In this document: positions 17,822 through 25,478 of the stretch, piece after piece
How positions within the stretch are numbered: position 1 is the first letter of the stretch
Layout of the letters: each line of letters opens with the position of its first letter
NCBI RefSeq assembly: GCF_021533215.1
Contig: NZ_JAJNKA010000018.1
Span: 32,994 to 96,993, forward strand
DNA: 64,000 bases
Source of the DNA: Portibacter lacus
Lineage (GTDB): Bacteria; Bacteroidota; Bacteroidia; Chitinophagales; Saprospiraceae
Direction of reading: 5' to 3'
Position numbers and translations under genes: made by a program
Notes under the pieces: model-generated
What the model was told of the DNA's origin: nothing
The model's input: only the letters and a program-made list of their open reading frames with translations
The model's database searches: none

Positions 17822-20128
17822 TTATTTTATTTCAATACTCCCCCTGTACAAGTTAATTTCCTCCACCATTTGTCCATCTTTTAGTTCAGTGAGTACCCAA
17901 GTATCTTTACTTTTCCCAGCTTTCAATCTCCATGTAAAAGAAGGATCGGCCAATCGTCTTTTCAAATTCCTTGGAAATGCATCCGCAGCTCGAGCATCTT
18001 CCCATGTTCTTATTACTTCGAAGATCGCGTCTTTCTGAGGGCAACTTTCTACTTCTTTTTGATTTAGAATCAGACTGTAAGTTGTTCCCATACCAACTGA
18101 TATTGCCTGAATATGCTCATATTGTTCCACCGTCGCATCCGAATTAATTGGGAAATTACTTCCCATTCCCACGGGAAAGAAATTAGCATAAGTAACATCA
18201 CGTAAATCTTTACCCTGACTAGTAGCACTTCCCCACTCTCTGGTATCTGCATCATATAAGTTTTTTCCACCTCCGACATTCCAGATACTTTGGTAGTGCC
18301 AAGAACCTTCTGACAAGGTTGCACCAGTAAATCGAATAGATGGCAAGCCTAATTCGTCGGCTCTTTCAAACATTTTGCGGAAAAACCGTTTCGTAGAGTA
18401 GTAACCATGTCCGTTGTTAAACAGAAATTCCTGCCCGTCGAAATCATAGTATCCTAACCCATTCAGATAACAAACATCAGCATAATACTCAGCGATTTTA
18501 TCTTGCAGTTCCATATTAGGAATTAGGCCATCGTACCCATAATTCAATGTTACTTGTAACTTATAGATGGTATCATTTTCCTTGTGAGTCGTAGGAGTCG
18601 TCCCCCAGTATCCTCGCTTCACATTTAAAAGTCTATACGGTTCCTCTGTTGAGACACCAAGGTAGAAGATCAATTCTTTACCGATTTTAATCATGTTCAA
18701 ATTCTCCGCGTGCCCTTCCCAACTCGCGATCTCTTCCAAGTGTGTAGGATCATCCACGAAAATCAAGGTATCCGTCGTGCTCATATCCTTCGTCAATATA
18801 CGTTTTTGCTGATAACACAAACTGTCACTAGGAACTGGACTTGCATCTTTGGTTCCGGGCGCTAGCGCATTCGTAATCGGCGTTCTTCCTATACTAATTC
18901 CATGGGCAGCGGCCAACTCCGAAAACTCCTTATGTGATTTATTTCCAGCTGTCAACTTAATTGGTTTATTCTCAAAATCCTTTCCATCGATATAGCCTTG
19001 ATTACCTCGATCTGGTCTTAAAAAACCTTGATCATATAAACTAATCGTTTTAAAACCTAACCTAGATGTATATGAGATGATGCTGTCATTCAGATTGCCA
19101 CTTGTAAAAGCATCTGGAACAAATGCAGTCGGATCTTTTACCCATTTTCCATTAATCGTAGGATAAGGCAAGTCTTCCGCCTTTACAATGTCATGAATCA
19201 CATCCATCAAAACTGTGCTATCTGGGCTTCCATACAAAGCAATTGAAGATCCGATATAATCGATGCCAGGTAATGGTTGAACTTCCAAGTGATTCGGCGT
19301 ATTCGCAGCCATGTTAGGTATTAAGGAATAGTAAACTTCCCTTTCGAAAGTTCTATCTCTAGAATGATAGTTAATCGATATCCTTCCTTGCTCATCGACG
19401 ATCGCTGAATTACCATACACAATTCTATAATACGGTTCTTTATGTGCATAAAAGGCAACATCGCTAATTCCATTTCCGCCCAGCGTAAAAACCTGTCCTT
19501 CGTGTAAGGAATCTGGAAGCGGATAAAGTTCTGAATCAGGAGAATGTATGACGTACTGAAAAGGAGCTGCATCTGCTATTGTTTCTGAAGTCCCGCCCAA
19601 GGTATTATCATCGAGGGCTAACATTCCGATGCTGTAATTAACAGCCTCACTTGTATCTCGTGCAACTCCAATTATTTCACCGAATAAATTAGTGATATTC
19701 GTGTGATATGGGCCCCATTGTATGCCATCTATACCATTTCGAGGTGAGAGAGACTTGAGGGTAAACTTGAAATATTTTTCTTCAGGAGAAACGTTAATCT
19801 CAGCTACTGAACCATTCGAATAGGCAAGTGTAAGCGTTTTATTAAATTTACTGAAGTCGGCACTAATGGGCTGGTGGTAAATTTTTTCTTTTCCATCATA
19901 AAGCTGCATTAATGGTGAAGGTTTTTCCAATGGACTAAATTCTCTATTTAGCTCCTTGGAAATATTTTTCATACTTGTAATAAAGCCATCATCATTGATT
20001 TCGATTTTAAAGTAATCTGTACTGAAACTGATTCCCTTTTCATTCGAGCAATTGCAAATCAAAAATGGCAAGAAAAGCAGCAGAAACTGACTTCTCACCT
20101 TTATATTCAATGGTGTTTTATTTTTCAT
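17822..20128 (-). CDS. large lipoprotein, possibly a glycoside-hydrolase-like protein of an unrecognised family
   Basis: The 768-residue protein has a long signal with a probable lipidation site Cys27 (FLLLFLPFLICNCSNE), although Asn at -1 is unusual. The N-terminal 300 residues are beta-rich (for example SPLMQLYDGKEKIYHQPISA, ISINYHSRDRTFEREVYYS). The centre and C-terminal part show barrel-like alternation: LGFKTISLYDQGFLRPDRG, ELAAAHGISIGRTPI, VCYLNGLGYYDFDGQE and SIRFTGATLSEGSWHYQS. An N-terminal beta-sandwich before a barrel, with an acidic residue after a strand (YYDFDGQE), recalls retaining or inverting glycosidases, but I cannot name a family. It is probably a surface enzyme acting on glycans. 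It is transcribed alone, facing a bidirectional terminator. Confidence 0.6.
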   Translation of the reverse strand: MKNKTPLNIKVRSQFLLLFLPFLICNCSNEKGISFSTDYFKIEINDDGFITSMKNISKELNREFSPLEKPSPLMQLYDGKEKIYHQPISADFSKFNKTLTLAYSNGSVAEINVSPEEKYFKFTLKSLSPRNGIDGIQWGPYHTNITNLFGEIIGVARDTSEAVNYSIGMLALDDNTLGGTSETIADAAPFQYVIHSPDSELYPLPDSLHEGQVFTLGGNGISDVAFYAHKEPYYRIVYGNSAIVDEQGRISINYHSRDRTFEREVYYSLIPNMAANTPNHLEVQPLPGIDYIGSSIALYGSPDSTVLMDVIHDIVKAEDLPYPTINGKWVKDPTAFVPDAFTSGNLNDSIISYTSRLGFKTISLYDQGFLRPDRGNQGYIDGKDFENKPIKLTAGNKSHKEFSELAAAHGISIGRTPITNALAPGTKDASPVPSDSLCYQQKRILTKDMSTTDTLIFVDDPTHLEEIASWEGHAENLNMIKIGKELIFYLGVSTEEPYRLLNVKRGYWGTTPTTHKENDTIYKLQVTLNYGYDGLIPNMELQDKIAEYYADVCYLNGLGYYDFDGQEFLFNNGHGYYSTKRFFRKMFERADELGLPSIRFTGATLSEGSWHYQSIWNVGGGKNLYDADTREWGSATSQGKDLRDVTYANFFPVGMGSNFPINSDATVEQYEHIQAISVGMGTTYSLILNQKEVESCPQKDAIFEVIRTWEDARAADAFPRNLKRRLADPSFTWRLKAGKSKDTWVLTELKDGQMVEEINLYRGSIEIK

Positions 20129-20194
20129 GGTAACGTGTTTTCTATATTAAGTTTCTTTTTCTAAAATCAATCTTTTAAATTATAGAAAATATCA

Positions 20195-20492
20195 TTAAAC
20201 TAAAGTTTTGTTTTTCTGGCGTTTTCTAATTTTTTCTATCCTCATTCGATGGTGACGTTGGAGAATAATTGGATAAAGATTACCTACAATATTAATCAAA
20301 AGCGTAAAGACGGCTAATTTAATGAGACCGATTACTAATAAGTAAATGCTGATAAGGCAAATTAAAAGGAAAGGAATTAAATGTCCAAATTCCCCAGGAC
20401 TGCACATCCATATGTCCTAAACTTATAAGAAGACCGTATGATTGCCATATCAAAAAGGTCGAAGCTAAAGAGAGAAGGACTTTTTTAATCAT
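20195..20492 (-). pseudogene. broken small membrane-protein gene (frameshifted or internally deleted)
   Basis: Two overlapping minus-strand frames each look like part of a membrane protein. One starts at ATG 20492 (MIKKVLLSLASTFLIWQSYG) and ends at 20319 after 57 residues, losing its hydrophobic character after about residue 36. The other (20195-20407) reads EFGHLIPFLLICLISIYLLV and later INIVGNLYPIILQRHHRMRI, and has an in-frame TAG just upstream of its ATG. The NxYPIxLQRxxRxR motif is familiar from small Bacteroidota membrane proteins of about 150-180 residues, which are longer than either frame. The simplest reading is one gene that lost a middle segment and its frame. The smaller 70-residue frame could still be translated. 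Confidence 0.45.
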
Positions 20493-20771
20493 GCTGTAAG
20501 TTTAAGAAATATTTCCTTGGCTTTTCAGAATGGGGGTCTTTGTCAATATTTAATTCCGAATTTTAATTAGAAATCACAGATCAAAATAGGGATGACTTCG
20601 CTAAGAATAGGCCTCGGTCAAGTATCTTTTATTCTCTACATAGAATAAGATTAGCAACATACTTTTTAATTTAAAATTCAATGCGGGGTCCTTTAGTGTA
20701 AGAATGAGAAGACTAGGTAAGCAATGGTTAATTTTGCTCATTTATATATCTGAAACGGAGATGGCGTCTAC

Positions 20772-20787
20772 ATTGACCTAAAAAATA
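20772..20787 (-). promoter_or_regulatory. recurring TATTTTTTAGGTCAAT motif (site B)
   Basis: In minus-strand sense the site reads TATTTTTTAGGTCAAT and lies in the 324-base gap 20493-20816, about 280 bases before the broken membrane-protein gene. Nothing else in that gap looked like a gene, hairpin terminator or repeat. Confidence 0.3.
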
Positions 20788-20816
20788 ATGAAGTTACAAT
20801 ACTTAATATTTAGTTC

Positions 20817-22247
20817 TTAGTTGGCAGTCCTAACTATTGTACTTTCTTGAATCCAACATCCAATTTTATACGAACTTCCAGCTTTTATGCTTCTCGAGAA
20901 AATATCCTCCTTCTTTGGCATATATTGAGTATAAGTTCTGATTAACTTATTTGCTTCATCCGCAACGGTCGGATCTATTTTCTTCGCATATTGCCATTTA
21001 TCAATAGCTGGCCATGTTACTATCTGGCTATCGAATCCAGTTCCAGGACCACAAAGTGGCCCACTGCTCGCATACAATTTACCAATTAAAACATATGGTT
21101 CTCCCCAGTTCGGTTTATCAGCTGCTGCTGCCAATGCATATTTTCTTGCCTGTGAAAAATTCTTTAAATCACGATAGTAAAGTTTCGAAATTAATAGATT
21201 ATACTTTGCTCTCTTCTCTGGATCATCTGATCCATCTACATATTCTTTAAATAAATCTACGGCTGCTTTAAAATCACCTTCATTATAAGCATCATAAGCT
21301 TTTCTTAGTGGTCCTGCCGCTACAGCTTCTTGTTGTTTCATGCACAAAGCTTGGCGTGCTGCACTTACCGCTTGGAATGCTTCACTACTTTCCGAACATC
21401 CACCATACTTAAGCTTCACATACACCCCGACGATCGTTTCACAATCTTCTGGACTATCTAGAAACTCTTGGTAATATTTATTAGTATAGTATTCACAATC
21501 ATAGAAACCTTTATATCCCTCTAATGCTTCCAATCGAGCTGGTGAATAATCATTAATGATTTTCCAAGCATCACAGATTTTATCTTTTTCACAATTCGCA
21601 TTTCCATATTCAATGATATCTAGAATCTTATTAGCATATTTCTTTCCTTCATCCATGGTGATTTTTTCATTGAAAATATTCTCTACCAGTAATTTCGTAA
21701 ATGGATTAACGACGAAATATCCAGTGCTATCTCCTTGGCCATCAATGGCTTTTTTGAATAGCTCATAAATTTCTTGATCATCATTAAATGCTCGATAATT
21801 ATAAAACATATCGAAGGCTTGTCTTCCTGCCAAGTAATATTCATCTCCAAAACACTCTACACGCTGGTCATAAAGTGCCATGGCCTTGTCCGCCCATTCT
21901 TTCTTTACCACACTATCTGTAGCTGTATCATGATAATGCTTAAAAATCTTAAGTCCATCATCGAATTGATATTGAATACGGCCATTAGATCTCGGCGCTA
22001 ACCTCATTGCTGTCTGCCAGTACTTATAAGATTCGTCGTAGTTCTTCGTCCTCAAAAAATCCTTGTATAATACATATGCAGTCTCTGCTTCATCTTTCTC
22101 TGCGGGTGTTATATCTGCAAAACTTGGACAATTTCCTTCATACACTGGCTTCTGTTCCACTGGTGCTTCTTCTACTACCTTTGCCACTTTCGGTGTACAA
22201 GAGAATATTATTAAGCTTAAAGAAAGCGCACAAATTAATCGAATCAT
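20817..22247 (-). CDS. TPR-containing lipoprotein
   Basis: The 476-residue protein begins MIRLICALSLSLIIFSC, with Cys17 as lipidation site. The mature part is largely helical. It contains tetratricopeptide-like pairs such as RTKNYDESYKYWQTAMRLAP (near 66-85), GPLRKAYDAYNEGDFKAAVD (near 318-337) and SQARKYALAAAADKPNWGEP. A conserved C-terminal segment reads WPAIDKWQYAKKIDPTVADE. Proteins with this ending are common in Bacteroidota but have no firm function; scaffolding at the outer membrane is a reasonable guess. Many Cys pairs (NCEKDKICDAW, DCEYY, DCETI) suggest disulfides in an oxidising compartment. Site C of the recurring TTTAGGTCAAT motif lies only 14 bases upstream of the start codon, and the tonB-like gene is divergent. 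Confidence 0.75.
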   Translation of the reverse strand: MIRLICALSLSLIIFSCTPKVAKVVEEAPVEQKPVYEGNCPSFADITPAEKDEAETAYVLYKDFLRTKNYDESYKYWQTAMRLAPRSNGRIQYQFDDGLKIFKHYHDTATDSVVKKEWADKAMALYDQRVECFGDEYYLAGRQAFDMFYNYRAFNDDQEIYELFKKAIDGQGDSTGYFVVNPFTKLLVENIFNEKITMDEGKKYANKILDIIEYGNANCEKDKICDAWKIINDYSPARLEALEGYKGFYDCEYYTNKYYQEFLDSPEDCETIVGVYVKLKYGGCSESSEAFQAVSAARQALCMKQQEAVAAGPLRKAYDAYNEGDFKAAVDLFKEYVDGSDDPEKRAKYNLLISKLYYRDLKNFSQARKYALAAAADKPNWGEPYVLIGKLYASSGPLCGPGTGFDSQIVTWPAIDKWQYAKKIDPTVADEANKLIRTYTQYMPKKEDIFSRSIKAGSSYKIGCWIQESTIVRTAN

Positions 22248-22260
22248 AGTTTAATATTAA

Positions 22261-22275
22261 ATTGACCTAAAAATA
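22261..22275 (-). promoter_or_regulatory. recurring TATTTTTAGGTCAAT motif (site C)
   Basis: In minus-strand sense it reads TATTTTTAGGTCAAT, identical to site A, and ends 14 bases before the ATG of the TPR lipoprotein gene. If TATTTTTAG is a -7 element, transcription would start within or just after GGTCAAT and the leader would be very short. Confidence 0.4.
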
Positions 22276-22399
22276 TAAAAGCCTCAGTAATAATACCTCA
22301 TTTCACTTAGAGTTGTTTTGTTCACACCAAAATTTAACTAGAATTCATCTGAGAAGAAAGTCGCGACTTCTTCATTATTTAACCATAAACTCATATCAG

Positions 22400-23167
22400 A
22401 TGAAGAAGATTTATACAGGCCGTGAATGGTCACAAAACAGATTTGCACGTTTTCAAGTTGGGATAATTATAGCTTTGCTTTTTGTAATCTATGCATTTAA
22501 TTATGAAAGTCAGCCGGTCCATTATGATCCAGACTCGTTCACCATAGAACCCGATGAAATCGAGCAGCTAGTGGAAGTATACGTTGAAAAGCCACCGAAA
22601 TTCAGACAATTTCAGACCTTAGAAAAAGTGAGTGAGCTTGTCCTTGAAAAGCCATTAGAAATTTTTAAGCCCGAGCTCGTCGATACGGATATTATTTCCG
22701 ATGATGTTACAGACGAAGATATCACTACTTACAAACAGGAACGAGCAGTCCAACTTCCATTGCCAGAAGAAGCGGGGGAAGTGATGCCGGAAATCGAGGC
22801 CAGCGGTTTTGTAACTATGGCTGAGAGAATGCCCTTATTTCAGGATTGTTTGGACAAGTTTGAAAATTATGAAGAGCAGCTTGCATGTACTACTGAAAAG
22901 TTGATGACTACGATTCGCAATAATCTAAAATATCCAGCATTGGCGCGTGAGAATGGGATAGAAGCGACGGTGATTGGTTCTTTTATTGTGACATCAGAAG
23001 GAGAGATTTCTGAGATTAAAGTAGAAAGGTCTACGGAAAAAATATTGGACCTGGAAGTTCTCAAAGTATTTAAGAAGCTACCGAAATTAGTGCCTGGTGA
23101 ACAGAATAAGAGGCAGGTGAATGTTAAGATGTATATTCCTGTACATTTTAAGTTGAGCACGAATTAA
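22400..23167 (+). CDS. TonB-family energy-transducer-like protein
   Basis: The 255-residue protein has a short cytoplasmic head (MKKIYTGREWSQNRFARFQV), one membrane helix (about residues 19-34, GIIIALLFVIYAF), a proline- and glutamate-rich periplasmic linker, and a C-terminal TonB domain. That domain begins at about residue 165 with EKLMTTIRNNLKYPALAREN, followed by VIGSFIVTSEGEISEIKVER and VKMYIPVHFKL. Such proteins transmit proton-motive force to outer-membrane receptors. No ExbB/ExbD or receptor gene is nearby, so the partner is unknown. The open frame begins at 22313, but the first 29 codons look non-coding and ATG 22400 gives the usual basic TonB N-terminus. A structured 3' region with a terminator follows. 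Confidence 0.85.
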   Translation: MKKIYTGREWSQNRFARFQVGIIIALLFVIYAFNYESQPVHYDPDSFTIEPDEIEQLVEVYVEKPPKFRQFQTLEKVSELVLEKPLEIFKPELVDTDIISDDVTDEDITTYKQERAVQLPLPEEAGEVMPEIEASGFVTMAERMPLFQDCLDKFENYEEQLACTTEKLMTTIRNNLKYPALARENGIEATVIGSFIVTSEGEISEIKVERSTEKILDLEVLKVFKKLPKLVPGEQNKRQVNVKMYIPVHFKLSTN

Positions 23168-23222
23168 TAATACGGCGAGACCACTAGATCGTATCATTTC
23201 TAGTTGTAGGTTATCAATTTTG

Positions 23223-23274
23223 AAAACCACTTGATGGTCTCACTTCCTGTTGAGGCTATCAATGTGGTTTTTTT
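23223..23274 (+). terminator. terminator with an overlapping upstream hairpin
   Basis: AAAACCAC-TTGAT (23223-23235) pairs with ATCAA-GTGGTTTT (23258-23271), with one bulge, and a T-run follows. An alternative pairing of GAGACCA (23177-23183) with TGGTCTC (23235-23241) shares bases with this stem, so the two cannot both form completely. A small CTAGA/TCTAG hairpin (23184-23203) sits inside the alternative loop. Confidence 0.7.
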
Positions 23275-23347
23275 GGGATTATTAAAAATAAGAATCCGCT
23301 GGCTAGAGGACAAGTTTGCAGTTCTTTTTCTTAAGAACCACTATCTC

Positions 23348-24066
23348 CTATTGTGTCAATATTAATTTCTGTATGCTTATTACGTACTTATCTTTAAGAA
23401 GTCGGACAAAATAAATTCCATTAGAAAATCCGCTTAACGGGATTCTACTACTATCACTCTTTACAGCTTTTAATACCCTGCCTGTTACACTTAAGACTTG
23501 AACTTCATCATAAGAAGAGGGACTAACTGCTCTGATATTTAAGTATTCCTCAGACCTCGCAGGATTTGGAAAGATTTCAATTTCATTGGTTATTATTTTA
23601 GAAACTTGTCTTAAAGATGAACTATTACTTATTGAGAAAATTTCGGTTATCCCATTGTCGCATAAATATTCTTTCGGATGGAACAATATTAAACAACTAT
23701 CAGAAATAGTAACAGGGCATATGAAATCATAAGTCATAGTCTCGTAATTTCCGCTGGCTAAGATTTCTTCAAATGTTTCCATACTAGCGGTATCTAAAGT
23801 ATTTACTAGAAAATTAGGACCATGCAAAATTGAATCTTGAATTACCCATTCTTCTCCATTATTCATTGAAAAATAAAGATCCAATTGGCCTTCGAAATCA
23901 TTTAAAATTGGATGAATAAACACCCCATATTTAGCTTAACCGTATCGCCTGGGTTATATATTTTACCTGCGAAAGAATTTACAAAATGGATATTAACGAA
24001 ACATTGAGCTTTTACTGAAATAGAACATAGAAAAGCACAAGTGATTATTAGGAAAAGTCGGCGCAT
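23348..24066 (-). pseudogene. frameshifted secreted protein with a type A T9SS sorting domain
   Basis: The gene starts at ATG 24066 with a signal peptide (MRRLFLIITCAFLCSISVKA) and reads GKIYNPGDTVKLNMG before leaving frame. The second frame continues from about 23923 (VFIHPILNDFEGQLDLYFSM) to the stop at 23348. The junction lies at a GGGG tract after LNM; five G residues would restore a single frame through LNMGVFIHP. The C-terminus (IEIFPNPARSEEYLNIRAVS ... QKLILTQ) is a type A T9SS sorting domain, so the intact product would be a small secreted protein of about 239 residues. The central part resembles no family I know. A real mutation and a sequencing error are equally possible. Confidence 0.7.
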
Positions 24067-24251
24067 AATAGCGTTTCTTTGGTTTAGATATAAAACCCAG
24101 ATTAGCAAACTAAATTGTGTGAACAAGAAAATTTCAGATGAATTAGGGCTAAGATCTGTTGCATTTCAAGTATGAATTTGCTGCTGGCGGAAATATAACT
24201 GGTCTTTTTCTCAAGAAGCAAATGAAAACAATTTCTTACTAAACCTTGTAT

Positions 24252-24302
24252 AAAAAACACTTCATAGCCTCAGCTGGAAGTGAGACCATGAAGTGTTTTT
24301 TT
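24252..24302 (-). terminator. terminator after hemW
   Basis: A stem of AAAAAACACTTCAT (24252-24265) with ATGAAGTGTTTTTT (24288-24301) encloses a 22-base loop and lies 17 bases after the hemW stop. A-rich and T-rich flanks make it usable from both strands. Confidence 0.9.
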
Positions 24303-24318
24303 CGCTCACAACTCACAG

Positions 24319-25431
24319 CTATTCCGCAAACAACTCCATCGCCGCTGCATCTGCAAAATGCTTTCCTTCTGAAGTTAAAATATAGACTCCTCCCTTCTCT
24401 TCTACCCAGTTCCTTCGCAACAATACTGCAACCTTCTCTAAAAAGTAATCTCTAAACTCCTCTATGTCAACTAAGTCAATTCCCCAAATCGTCCTCAAAC
24501 GCGTCATCACATACTCATTATATCTCGTCGTTGCATCAATTATTTCTGTTTCCAAATCTGGAGTTCCACTCGTAATTCCACTGATGTACTTTGCATTATG
24601 AGCGATATTCATTGACCTTGAACCAACATTAAAGGAATGCGCACTAGGACCGATTCCCAAGTATGGCTTCGATTTCCAATAATTAGAATTATGTACCGCT
24701 TCCCATCCCGGCTTTGCAAAATTAGAAATCTCATATTGAAAATAACCAGCTTCTCCTAGCATCTGGATTCCCATATCAAACTGTTCCATCACATACTCAT
24801 CTGGCGCTTCAACTTCCTTCCCTTTTTCTACCCAACGACCAAGTGCCGTCCCTGGTTCTACCGTCAGAGCATAAGAAGAAATATGTCCCACATCTAAGGC
24901 AATTGTTCTCCTTACATTCTCTTTCCATAACTTATGACTCGAGAGAGGGATTCCGAAAATTAAGTCCATGGAGATATTTGTAAAACCTATGCTCTTTGCA
25001 TCTTCTATGCACGCCAGAGATTCCTCCGCATTATGCGCCCTATTCATCCACTGCAATTCTGCTTCATGAAATGACTGAACACCTATGCTTAAGCGATTCA
25101 CTGGACTCTGCTTAAGCTGGCTTAATTTCAACTTCGACAAATCGTCAGGATTAGCTTCTAATGTGATTTCGGCTTTAACATTGACCGAAAAAAGCTTATA
25201 AATCTCATTAAATATCTGATCTAATTCTCGTTCTGATAACACACTTGGCGTGCCACCTCCGAAATAAATCGTCTCTAGTTCGCTCCCATCTAAGTAATCA
25301 GCTCTCATCCTTAGTTCTTGGACGATCGCATCTACCATATCATCCTTCCTCTTCATCGTGGTCGAAAAGTGAAAATTGCAATAATGACATGCTTGTTTGC
25401 AAAAAGGAATGTGAAAGTATATACCTGACAT
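24319..25431 (-). CDS. hemW: radical SAM heme chaperone HemW (coproporphyrinogen III oxidase-like)
   Basis: The 370-residue cytoplasmic protein starts MSGIYFHIPFCKQACHYCNF, with the CxxxCxxC cluster Cys11, Cys15 and Cys18 plus the family Phe20. Then come LETIYFGGGTPSVL, ITLEANPDDLS, LSIGVQSFHEAELQWMNRAH and NISMDLIFGIP, all typical of HemW/HemN. HemW binds heme and a 4Fe-4S cluster and is thought to deliver heme to respiratory enzymes rather than to oxidise coproporphyrinogen. The length (about 370) and the N-terminus without the HemN extension support HemW. A strong terminator lies just downstream, and the divergent Omp85-like gene begins 47 bases upstream. Confidence 0.93.
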   Translation of the reverse strand: MSGIYFHIPFCKQACHYCNFHFSTTMKRKDDMVDAIVQELRMRADYLDGSELETIYFGGGTPSVLSERELDQIFNEIYKLFSVNVKAEITLEANPDDLSKLKLSQLKQSPVNRLSIGVQSFHEAELQWMNRAHNAEESLACIEDAKSIGFTNISMDLIFGIPLSSHKLWKENVRRTIALDVGHISSYALTVEPGTALGRWVEKGKEVEAPDEYVMEQFDMGIQMLGEAGYFQYEISNFAKPGWEAVHNSNYWKSKPYLGIGPSAHSFNVGSRSMNIAHNAKYISGITSGTPDLETEIIDATTRYNEYVMTRLRTIWGIDLVDIEEFRDYFLEKVAVLLRRNWVEEKGGVYILTSEGKHFADAAAMELFAE

Positions 25432-25478
25432 GGTTTAAAATCGTTCTAGTCATCAAAAGTACCTATTTTGTGCCGATT

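Noticed and set aside
22313..22399. N-terminal extension of the TonB-like protein
   Set aside because: It is rich in Arg, His and Leu without domain character; ATG 22400 directly precedes a typical basic head and membrane helix.
25245..25478. long N-terminal extension of the Omp85-like protein overlapping hemW
   Set aside because: This stretch is antisense to the hemW N-terminus, has no signal-peptide character, and a good signal begins at GTG 25479.
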